Source of the DNA: a virus
Reading direction: 5' to 3' (one strand)
DNA: 33,456 nt
Virus record (IMG/VR): IMGVR_UViG_3300025108_000204
Span: 1-33,456 of that record
Part shown: piece after piece, positions 22,613-29,575 of the stretch
Layout of the letters: each line of letters starts with the position of its first letter
Position numbering within the stretch: the first letter of the stretch is position 1
Position numbers and translations under genes: made by a program
The notes under the pieces: model-generated
Databases searched by the model: none
What the model was told of the DNA's origin: nothing
Seen by the model: only the letters and a program-made list of their open reading frames with translations

Positions 22613-24751
22613 ATGGCATATAAAATTAACGGAACTACAGTTGTTGATAACAGCAGAAATGTTTGTGCTTGTTGTGTAACATCTTGCTGCATTACAGCTA
22701 GTGATAGAATGGACGTACCATCAGGTGATACAGCCAGTAGACCAGGATCTCCTGCTACTGGCTCTTTGTATTTTGACACTGACGAAGGAGCACTAGTTGC
22801 TTATAATGGTACAGAGTGGGCATCCATAGGAGCAGCAGAAGGTGTAGCAAAGTATGGGCTACAACATGGTATTGACGAGAACAGACTACAAAGCCATTGG
22901 GTTTCTTACGGAAATAATTATTCTCATGTTGGAAGTAAGATGGGAGCACAAAGTAATTGGTATACTATGTCTTGTTCAGGCAGAGATTTAGAAGGTTGCC
23001 ATTACTACTGTACTCCTGAAGGAACTCATGAAAGAACAGGAAGATGTTTATTTTTAAAATGTTGGCAATGCTGCTGTTATTCACCAGATGGTGCCTTTGG
23101 TGGTGCAAGTGGCACTTGTTTTTGTACAGCAATGAGTTTTAAAGCACACGGTTGGATACCCTCTATTAACGCAGGAGAGTATGATTCCTCTGAATTAGCT
23201 ACACCAATGTTTCATATGAGTGACGGTAATAGACAATGTACTAGTAGACCCAACACGATAGGATTTTTAAGAAAAGGATCAAATGGATGCTATTTCCTAC
23301 AGGGTAAATGTCTTTGTGTTTCTACATGCTGCTGTTTCTGTTGGATGCTTTATAGCTGTTCAGCCTGGAGATGCTCCGAATTTTCGTCAGGTGATGCAAT
23401 GGGAAAATATGGTAGTTATCATAAATTAGGAAGTAATTTTTCTTGTTGTAAATACCTCTTTAACTTTAGTACTCCTGCAGCAAGCAATGGAGTTGTAGAC
23501 AATAGTTGTAACAGTGTAGTTACCATAATGAATTGTTGGTGTCCTACCAACTTACACAACGATGTGTGTACTGCTCCTTCTGGTAATCAGTGTATGTCTC
23601 AACATGAAAGTTGTTGGACTTGTACAAGACCCTTTTTTGTAGGGGTTCAAAGAGCAGCCTACAACTGTAAGTGTAAAAGGCTTTGGTTTGCAAACAACAA
23701 AAGAATAGTAGTGATTTGTGCTGCAGCAGACGGTCAGTTTAGTTATTGCTCTTGCTTTACAGATTTCTGTTTACCAGAGTTTCCTAATACTGGTTGTTAT
23801 TTTAAGTGTAGCTCTTTTACACAGGCAGCAGCCAAGTGTGATGGCACTGGTTTATTTGCTGCAAGCCAGAATGGTATTGATCAATACTTAATGCAAATGA
23901 CTTCAAATACAGTGTCAGCTTGGCACTTTAAAGGGGGAACAAACTCTAACACGAATGATTGTTTGGCTGTTCACTTTACTCATATGGATTGTGATGGTTG
24001 CATCCACGTATTTTTAAATTCGACTTGTTGTGCATCTGGTCGATTTCAATTTTACCAGTTAATCTTAAATGGGTGTGGAGGTCTTGAAAATAATTCAAGC
24101 CCTGCTGCTTGTGTTTTAACCCACAGGTTAAGACTCACTAATGCTATTGCAGGTGCAAAAGATTCACGTCTTTGTTGTTGGGAAACTTTTGAAAGTCCCA
24201 GTGTTAAAAAAGGTTGGGTAGGTGGAAGTATGAAAGTACATGGTGGGTTAAACTTACTCACAGGTTTAATAGGGGGATATAACTGTTCAAACAACAACTG
24301 CCAAATATTAAATGAGGTTTATCCTGCAGGATATCCCATTGGACCATCTTCTTGGAATAGACCATTAAACTATCCTATAGGGTTTGCTATACCTGCTAGT
24401 TTAAAAACTGCAGGAACTATTTCAGATGGGTCAAACGGAATTTGTTGGATTACGGTAGATTGTGGTAACAGCTACAGATGTTGTAATAATAATGTCAATA
24501 ATTGTATTACAGCTTGTATACAGTCTACATGTAGTTGGTGTCAAAAGTGTGCAGGAAAATTCTGTAATAACTGTGGCTATTCTCTCTACTTAGGTTACAG
24601 ACTAGGTGATAAATGCTGTGATCTTGGAAATGGAGAAAACGGATTAAAAGGCACTGGATGTGGCTGTGGAGGTTATAAAAACTGCTGTGCAGGTCCAGAC
24701 GGATATAAAGTACAAGGAGCAGGAATATCAAGGGATACCCTTTCCTTTTAG
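22613..24751 (+). CDS. Cysteine-rich tail-associated protein
   Basis: A 712-residue protein with about 71 cysteines (10%), often as CC, CCC or CxC. The N-terminal 75 residues are the attachment module shared with the preceding gene, interrupted by a CACCVTSCC cluster. The rest (from about 80) matches no family I know; it is rich in Cys, Gly, Asn and Ser with frequent Trp/Tyr, as in a beta-rich receptor-binding chain. Cys density is highest in about residues 130-260 and 600-690. The protein ends DTLSF. Neighbouring virion genes are poor in Cys. It could be disulphide-knit outside the cell, metal-binding, or a fibre tip. A GAATAGG-type site precedes the ATG. Confidence 0.85.
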   Translation: MAYKINGTTVVDNSRNVCACCVTSCCITASDRMDVPSGDTASRPGSPATGSLYFDTDEGALVAYNGTEWASIGAAEGVAKYGLQHGIDENRLQSHWVSYGNNYSHVGSKMGAQSNWYTMSCSGRDLEGCHYYCTPEGTHERTGRCLFLKCWQCCCYSPDGAFGGASGTCFCTAMSFKAHGWIPSINAGEYDSSELATPMFHMSDGNRQCTSRPNTIGFLRKGSNGCYFLQGKCLCVSTCCCFCWMLYSCSAWRCSEFSSGDAMGKYGSYHKLGSNFSCCKYLFNFSTPAASNGVVDNSCNSVVTIMNCWCPTNLHNDVCTAPSGNQCMSQHESCWTCTRPFFVGVQRAAYNCKCKRLWFANNKRIVVICAAADGQFSYCSCFTDFCLPEFPNTGCYFKCSSFTQAAAKCDGTGLFAASQNGIDQYLMQMTSNTVSAWHFKGGTNSNTNDCLAVHFTHMDCDGCIHVFLNSTCCASGRFQFYQLILNGCGGLENNSSPAACVLTHRLRLTNAIAGAKDSRLCCWETFESPSVKKGWVGGSMKVHGGLNLLTGLIGGYNCSNNNCQILNEVYPAGYPIGPSSWNRPLNYPIGFAIPASLKTAGTISDGSNGICWITVDCGNSYRCCNNNVNNCITACIQSTCSWCQKCAGKFCNNCGYSLYLGYRLGDKCCDLGNGENGLKGTGCGCGGYKNCCAGPDGYKVQGAGISRDTLSF

Positions 24752-24769
24752 AAAGATTTAGTCTATAAT
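24741..24769 (+). promoter_or_regulatory. Weak promoter candidate ahead of sugar cassette
   Basis: A perfect TATAAT (24764-24769) lies 53 bases before the first sugar gene, in a 70-base gap, but the -35 region 17 bases upstream (TTTCCT, 24741-24746) matches consensus at only three of six positions. It would let the cassette be expressed apart from the tail genes. Prediction only. Confidence 0.3.
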
Positions 24770-24821
24770 AAACACCAGACTTTTTGTCTGTAAAGATAAC
24801 AATAAAAAAAGAAAAAAGACT

Positions 24822-25748
24822 ATGAAAACTATTTTTATGATTGATGGTGGAGCAGGAAGGGCTATTGCAGCTATACCTGCTCTTATCAAGTACTCCAAGA
24901 AAAACCAAGACTTTGGTATTATGGTTCATGGGTGGGATACTCTCTACTGGGGGATACCAGAACTTCACGATAAAGTGTTTAACCCAGATCAAAAAGGGGC
25001 ATTTAACCAATTCTTTTTAGATGCTACTGAAGTTATTTCTCCTGAACCATACAGAGTACCTGGTTACTACAAACAGGAAAAGTCTCTTGCTGAAGCTTTT
25101 GATTACTTAATTAACAAGACTGATGATCATTCAGATTTAGGCTTACCAGTTTTAAAAACAAATAAATCTGAAGAGTTACAGGCTGCTACTTTTATGCAGC
25201 AGACTAAACAACAACAACAAAAACAAAAGACTATTGTTATTCAACCCTTTGGCAGAGCAATGGAAAAGCCACAGGAGAATGTTTTACTAGATCAGTCTTC
25301 TCGTTCTATTAACCCAGACACGTATCTTAAACTTGTTAAGAAGTTAGCTACAAAGTACAATCTGATCTTGTTTGCTGAGAAAAACTTTTGGATGCAAGAA
25401 GATACTTACACTATGAAACCAGAGGCTGACTTACGTATGTGGGCAGCTTTTATAGATGCAGCAGATTATTTTATTGGTTGTGACTCTGTAGGTCAACACA
25501 TGGCTAGAGCACTAAACAAACCTGGTACTATAATTATTGGCTCTACTTTTGCCATAAATACTAGCTACCCTAACTATTTCAATATTATAGAAAAGGATGT
25601 TCAAAGAAAATATTCACCTATTCGTATCTCTGGTCTTGAAGGCCATTTAGCAGACCGTATTAACGAAGCTACTGTAGAGTTTACAGACGAAGAAATAAAT
25701 AGTATGTATGCTAACATAGTAAAAGATATTGAAAAGAAGGTGAAGTAA
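24822..25748 (+). CDS. GT9-like (heptosyltransferase-type) glycosyltransferase
   Basis: A 308-residue protein with two Rossmann-like halves. The N-terminal half begins KTIFMIDGGAGRAIAAIPAL, like the G-G-x-G start of GT-B enzymes. The C-terminal half has IVIQPFG at about 138-144 (the 'hPGs' strand), a SINPDTYLKLVKKLATKYNLILFAE helix-strand, and FIGCDSVGQHMARALNKPG (about 218-236), matching the G-x-D-S-G-x-x-H-L-A-x-A motif of LPS heptosyltransferases WaaC/WaaF, family GT9. The two halves are joined by a Gln-rich linker (near 126-137). GT9 enzymes move heptose from ADP-heptose to an acceptor, and this phage encodes ADP-heptose synthesis just downstream. The acceptor is unknown. Confidence 0.75.
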   Translation: MKTIFMIDGGAGRAIAAIPALIKYSKKNQDFGIMVHGWDTLYWGIPELHDKVFNPDQKGAFNQFFLDATEVISPEPYRVPGYYKQEKSLAEAFDYLINKTDDHSDLGLPVLKTNKSEELQAATFMQQTKQQQQKQKTIVIQPFGRAMEKPQENVLLDQSSRSINPDTYLKLVKKLATKYNLILFAEKNFWMQEDTYTMKPEADLRMWAAFIDAADYFIGCDSVGQHMARALNKPGTIIIGSTFAINTSYPNYFNIIEKDVQRKYSPIRISGLEGHLADRINEATVEFTDEEINSMYANIVKDIEKKVK

Positions 25749-27461
25749 ATGAATATCCTAGCAATTAACCCAGGTCACAATGGTTCTGCTGCTTTATTAG
25801 TAGATGGTAAACTAAAGTTTTATATCGAAGAAGAAAGACTTTCTCGTATTAAATATGATGGCAACCCATTTAAAGGAATTATTGAGGCTTTAAAGTACGG
25901 AGTTGATATCCTTGTTCTTGGAGGAACTCAGCAAGAGTTTCCTAAACTTCCTTGGACAGGAGAAGATCCTTACACTGGTCTAGTTAGAAAGTTTAATCCT
26001 AACGTTAAAATTTATAATTTAGGACAAGCACATCACTTAGGTCACGCAGCCTCAGCTTTTTACAACTCAGGCTTTGACGAAGCTGCTGCAGTTGTTGTTG
26101 ATGGATCAGGGACTAGACAGGTCATTACTGTTGACGAAAAGTTTTCTAACCCTGGTTTTGAAACTGAGTCAATATTTGAGTGTAGTTATGACAAAGATAT
26201 AAAACCTATATTTCAAACGTATGGTGGAAACCCAGACACTCAAAGAGTAATCAATGATAATGTAGAGATGGACTCAGCAATAACTATTGTAAAAGCTTAT
26301 GAGGCTGTCTCTGAGTACCTTGGGTTTGGTTATATTGAAGCAGGTAAGACTATGGGTCTTGCCCCTTATGGTAAAAAGTCTGATGAGTTACCTAACTTAT
26401 TTATAAATGGAAGGGGTGACAAAAATGTTTTTGTACCTAACTATCCTGCAGGTGCTCATGTTGATCATCCTCGTTGGGAGTATCTAACTTTAAAAGAAGA
26501 TCCAAAACTTTGGCATAAAGATCCTAGTAAAATAACTGAGGCAGCAAAAGATTTAGCTTGGGCTGTACAGGAAGAAACACAGGAGCTTGTTGGGGATCTA
26601 ATTGAAAAAGCAATTAGCATGACAGGAAAGAAGAATGTTGTTATAGCAGGTGGGTATGGTCTTAACTGTGTAGCAAACTACTACTACAAAAAACGTTTTC
26701 CTGATCTTAACATTTACGTTGATCCTATTTCACATGATGGTGGTACAGCTATTGGACTAGCTTACTTAGTTCATTACTCAGAAACTAAAGATACAGAAAA
26801 GCATCCTTTAAAAACTTTGTATCTTGGCCCTGAGAACAAAGAGACTTACGACTTTAAAGGAGTTAAAACAAAGAAAGTAAAACCTGCTGATGTAGCAAAG
26901 CTTATCTCTGAAAAAAATATTGTTGCTATGTTCCAAGGACGTTCTGAGGCAGGACCAAGAGCACTAGGTAATCGTTCTATCTTGTATGATCCCACAGACC
27001 CACAGGGTAAGGATGTAGTCAACCAAGTAAAAGGACGTGAGTGGTTTAGACCCTTTGCAGGTTCAATGATGCAAGAACACTTTGAAGAGTGGTTTGATAC
27101 TTACGGTATGAAAGAGTCACCATACATGATGTATGCAATGGACTTCAAACTAGAGAAGCATGGTGAAGTTCCTTCTATCACACACGTAGATGGTACTTGT
27201 CGTATCCAGACTGTTACCAAAGAACAGAATAAAACATTCCATACTTTGATTGACGAATTTAGAAAAATTACTGGTGTTCCTATTTTGTTTAACACTAGCT
27301 TCAACCTCGCAGGAGAACCACTAGTAGAGACACTAGAAGATGCAATGAAAACTGTTAAGAACTCAGATATTAATTATCTGTACTTACCAGATCAAGGTAT
27401 TCTTGTAGACTATCCATATAATGACTCAGTAGTAGAAGAAGTACAGGAGGAAGCTGCTTAA
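25749..27461 (+). CDS. O-carbamoyltransferase (NodU/CmcH/TobZ family)
   Basis: A 570-residue protein of the two-domain carbamoyltransferase family, which make carbamoyl-adenylate from carbamoyl phosphate and ATP and pass the carbamoyl group to a sugar hydroxyl. N-domain (Carbam_trans_N, ASKHA fold): start ILAINPGHNGSAALL, HHLGHAASAFYNSGF (about 93-107), VVDGSGTRQ (about 117-125), EAGKTMGLAPYG and GGYGLNC (about 300-306). C-domain: FQGRSEAGPRALGNRSIL (about 397-414) and PILFNTSFNLAGEPLVET (about 511-528). Family length is about 550-600. It starts directly after the glycosyltransferase stop, so the two are probably made together. Its stop interleaves with the stop of the next, minus-strand gene. 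Confidence 0.92.
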   Translation: MNILAINPGHNGSAALLVDGKLKFYIEEERLSRIKYDGNPFKGIIEALKYGVDILVLGGTQQEFPKLPWTGEDPYTGLVRKFNPNVKIYNLGQAHHLGHAASAFYNSGFDEAAAVVVDGSGTRQVITVDEKFSNPGFETESIFECSYDKDIKPIFQTYGGNPDTQRVINDNVEMDSAITIVKAYEAVSEYLGFGYIEAGKTMGLAPYGKKSDELPNLFINGRGDKNVFVPNYPAGAHVDHPRWEYLTLKEDPKLWHKDPSKITEAAKDLAWAVQEETQELVGDLIEKAISMTGKKNVVIAGGYGLNCVANYYYKKRFPDLNIYVDPISHDGGTAIGLAYLVHYSETKDTEKHPLKTLYLGPENKETYDFKGVKTKKVKPADVAKLISEKNIVAMFQGRSEAGPRALGNRSILYDPTDPQGKDVVNQVKGREWFRPFAGSMMQEHFEEWFDTYGMKESPYMMYAMDFKLEKHGEVPSITHVDGTCRIQTVTKEQNKTFHTLIDEFRKITGVPILFNTSFNLAGEPLVETLEDAMKTVKNSDINYLYLPDQGILVDYPYNDSVVEEVQEEAA

Positions 27462-28105
27462 GGTAGCCTCTCTGCAAACTGAAGGAGACTATCAAAAACC
27501 TTAGTCTTTTTTCTTAGCTTCTCTTTTGAGAACTTGTTTAAGTCTTCTTCAGTTTTTAATCCATATCCAGTTCTAACTAATATAGGGGTAGCTCCAATAC
27601 GTTCAGCAGCTTTAAGATCAGACATCTTATCTCCTACATAAAAACCTTTATCTTTAAATCTAATCTTTCCATTAAATATTTCTTTTTCTGTTCTGTGAAA
27701 CATACCAATGTTAGGCTTGGCATAGTAGTCTGTTTTAAGAGAAGACTCAGAGTAAAATAAACCATCAATAGAATAGATACCTGCGTTACCAAAGATCTCA
27801 AACATACGTTGATGAACAGCCTCTACCTGCTCATGTGTTTGCAATCCTTTTGTAATACCACCCTGGTTAGTAAGTATAACTACTTTGTATCCTTTAAGAC
27901 GTAACTTAAGAATAGCTGCTAGAGATTCAGGGTACACCTCAAAGTCATCAGGGTCTGTGATGTAATGATCTCTGTTAACATTTATTACACCATCTCTATC
28001 TAAGCCTACAATAGACTTAGGGAAAACTTTAGGCCAGTCAGGGGGTAAGTCTTGTTGAGATTGTTGACTTGGTTCTTGATCAATAATATGTTTAAATCTA
28101 GACAT
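27458..28105 (-). CDS. gmhB: GmhB/HisB-type HAD phosphatase, minus strand
   Basis: A 215-residue phosphatase predicted to act on D,D-heptose-1,7-bisphosphate (7-phosphate removal). Motif I is G-L-D-R-D-G-V-I-N (Asp36, Asp38), motif II L-T-N-Q-G-G (Thr79, Asn80), motif III K-P-N-I-G-M-F (Lys130) and motif IV G-D-K-M-S-D (Asp159, Asp163); the DRDG-V-I-N and TNQ-G-G forms are typical of GmhB/histidinol-phosphatase HADs. The usual Cys/His zinc loop before motif III is absent and the protein has no Cys at all. It has a 30-residue N-terminal extension rich in Gln/Pro/Ser. It is the only minus-strand gene in the window and shares TTAA with the gene before. The symbol rests on context. Confidence 0.82.
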   Translation of the reverse strand: MSRFKHIIDQEPSQQSQQDLPPDWPKVFPKSIVGLDRDGVINVNRDHYITDPDDFEVYPESLAAILKLRLKGYKVVILTNQGGITKGLQTHEQVEAVHQRMFEIFGNAGIYSIDGLFYSESSLKTDYYAKPNIGMFHRTEKEIFNGKIRFKDKGFYVGDKMSDLKAAERIGATPILVRTGYGLKTEEDLNKFSKEKLRKKTKVFDSLLQFAERLP

Positions 28106-28121
28106 ATTGGACTACTGCCTC

Positions 28122-28532
28122 ATGAAAAAAGTTTTTGTTAATGGTGCATTTGATGTGCTGCACTCTGGACACTTAGATCTCCTTGATTTTGCTAGTATAC
28201 TAGGGGGCAGATTGCTTGTAGCTATTGACACAGATAGACGTATTGAGTATAACAAGGGGAAAGGAAGACCCTTTAACAATCTGTCAACACGTAAATATAT
28301 AATGTCTATGTTAAAGCCTGTCAATAGTGTAGCAGTTTTTGATACAGACGAAGAGTTACTCAGTATTATACGAAACTATAAACCAGACGTTATGGTAAAA
28401 GGATCAGACTGGAAGGGTAAAAGAGTAATTGGGGAGGAGTACTGTAAAGAAGTAGTATTCTATGAGAGAACCAATGGACAGTCTACAACAAACACCATCG
28501 AAGATTTTATTAGTAGGAGACAGTTGTTATGA
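28122..28532 (+). CDS. hldE C-half: HldE-type D-glycero-beta-D-manno-heptose 1-P adenylyltransferase
   Basis: A 136-residue nucleotidyltransferase, the stand-alone version of the C-terminal half of HldE/RfaE. It joins AMP from ATP to heptose-1-phosphate. Motifs: V-N-G-A-F-D-V-L-H-S-G-H (HxGH at 14-17), LVAIDTD (32-38), RPFNNLSTRKYIMSML (about 49-64), PDVMVKGSDWKG (88-99) and G-Q-S-T-T-N-T-I-E (119-127), in the same order as in bacterial HldE. Starts at ATG 28122; TTG 28107 is in frame but would add five residues before the conserved start. Only 16 bases separate it from the divergent start of the phosphatase gene. It overlaps the kinase gene by 59 bases. Confidence 0.9.
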   Translation: MKKVFVNGAFDVLHSGHLDLLDFASILGGRLLVAIDTDRRIEYNKGKGRPFNNLSTRKYIMSMLKPVNSVAVFDTDEELLSIIRNYKPDVMVKGSDWKGKRVIGEEYCKEVVFYERTNGQSTTNTIEDFISRRQLL

Positions 28533-29229
28533 TGAATATCATATAGGGACTGTCACACGAATAAGCCCTGAAGCTCCTGTCCCTATCTTTGACCTTGAGT
28601 CAACTTTAATTAAAAGGGGTATGGCTTATAATGTTTACAATAACTTGGTTAACCTAGGTGCTAAAGTAGATATCATCACAGAGTTTAGAGAACGTAAACA
28701 CAGGTACATAGATAATAAGACTGGTCAGCAATTAATCAGAATAGATGAGAAGAGAAAGGCTGAACAGGTAGACACATCAGAGGAAAACTTAAACAATTAT
28801 GATGCTGCTGTTGTCTCAGACTACAATAAAGGTTTTATTGAAGAAGGTGACATAAAAGAACTAAGACAAAAGTTTGATGGTCCTATCTTTGTAGACACAA
28901 AGAAAAAAGATTTATCTCAGTTTGATGGTTGTTTTGTAAAAATAAATCAGTACGAGTACGAACAGGCTGAGTATCTAACAGATGAGTTAATAATAACTTA
29001 CGGATCAAAGAAAGTAGAGTATAAGAATAGGAGCTATATACCACCTAAAGTAGAAACTCATGACGTGTGTGGAGCAGGAGATACTTTTTTAGCTAGTCTA
29101 ATATTTAAATACTTAGAAGAGTATGATATGGATCAAGCTATAAAGTTTGCAATGCAAGCTGCATCAGTAACAGTGCAACACATTGGAGTGTATGCACCCA
29201 CACTAAAGGAAATACGTAATGAGGCTTGA
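28474..29229 (+). CDS. hldE N-half: HldE-type PfkB kinase (heptose-7-P 1-kinase)
   Basis: A 251-residue PfkB-type sugar kinase, the N-terminal half of HldE/RfaE as a separate gene; it would phosphorylate D,D-heptose-7-phosphate at carbon 1. It starts KILLVGDSCYDEYHIGTVTR, then SPEAPVPIF (31-39), RGMAYNVYNNLVNLGAK (48-64), RIDEKRK (89-95) and V-S-D-Y-N-K-G (114-120, ATP site), with catalytic T-H-D-V-C-G-A-G-D-T-F (Asp203). All are HldE-N landmarks; the usual L-G-G-A-x-N is R-G-M-A-Y-N. It is shorter than typical HldE-N (about 315). ATG 28474 is chosen; the 28462 ATG would lengthen the overlap. Gene order is reversed relative to bacterial HldE (kinase first). Confidence 0.88.
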   Translation: MDSLQQTPSKILLVGDSCYDEYHIGTVTRISPEAPVPIFDLESTLIKRGMAYNVYNNLVNLGAKVDIITEFRERKHRYIDNKTGQQLIRIDEKRKAEQVDTSEENLNNYDAAVVSDYNKGFIEEGDIKELRQKFDGPIFVDTKKKDLSQFDGCFVKINQYEYEQAEYLTDELIITYGSKKVEYKNRSYIPPKVETHDVCGAGDTFLASLIFKYLEEYDMDQAIKFAMQAASVTVQHIGVYAPTLKEIRNEA

Positions 29230-29575
29230 AGGTTATGTAGAAAAAGGTTGGGGGTCAGAGTTTATATGGGCAACTAACGAAAAGTATTGTGGTAAGTTTT
29301 TAAAGTTTAACAAAGGTGCTAAGTTTTCTATGCACTTCCACAAAGAAAAAGATGAATCTTGGTTTGTTCTTTCAGGTAAGTTTAGATTAGTTTGGATTGA
29401 CACAGAGAATGCTGAAAGAAATAAAGAAGAGTTAGTTGAAGGAGATACTTGGCATAACCCACCTCTAGTTCCCCATCAAGTAACTTGTTTAGAAGAAGGA
29501 ACTTTAATTGAGGTTTCAACTCCTGACTCTGTAGAAGACAACTATCGTGTTGGCAAAGGTGACAGCCAAGAATGA
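29219..29575 (+). CDS. Sugar-phosphate cupin (mannose-6-P isomerase-like)
   Basis: A 118-residue single-domain cupin. Metal-site residues fit the family: FSMHFHKEKDESW gives His39, His41 and Glu46, and VPHQVTC gives His86; the GKF...VEGD...P.LVPH and EVSTPDSVEDN order is that of small cupins near sugar nucleotide genes. Its ATG lies inside the kinase gene (11-base overlap) and its stop overlaps the epimerase gene by four bases (ATGA). A role as a sugar isomerase or epimerase on the heptose or another sugar is possible, but members of this group are often of unknown substrate. Identification of the fold is confident; the substrate is not known. Confidence 0.85.
   Translation: MRLEGYVEKGWGSEFIWATNEKYCGKFLKFNKGAKFSMHFHKEKDESWFVLSGKFRLVWIDTENAERNKEELVEGDTWHNPPLVPHQVTCLEEGTLIEVSTPDSVEDNYRVGKGDSQE

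Noticed and set aside
24776-24790. CAGAC-TTTTT-GTCTG hairpin after the cysteine-rich gene as a terminator
   Set aside because: Stem is only 5 bp and no T-run follows the stem; at most a pause site.
25749-27461. Carbamoyltransferase as a DNA base-modification enzyme
   Set aside because: No base-modifying, thymidylate-type or nucleotide kinase gene is nearby, while six sugar genes are; a glycan role is the simpler reading.
28107-28121. TTG start for the adenylyltransferase
   Set aside because: Adds five non-conserved residues (start MDYCL); ATG 28122 gives the usual start just before the nucleotide-binding strand.
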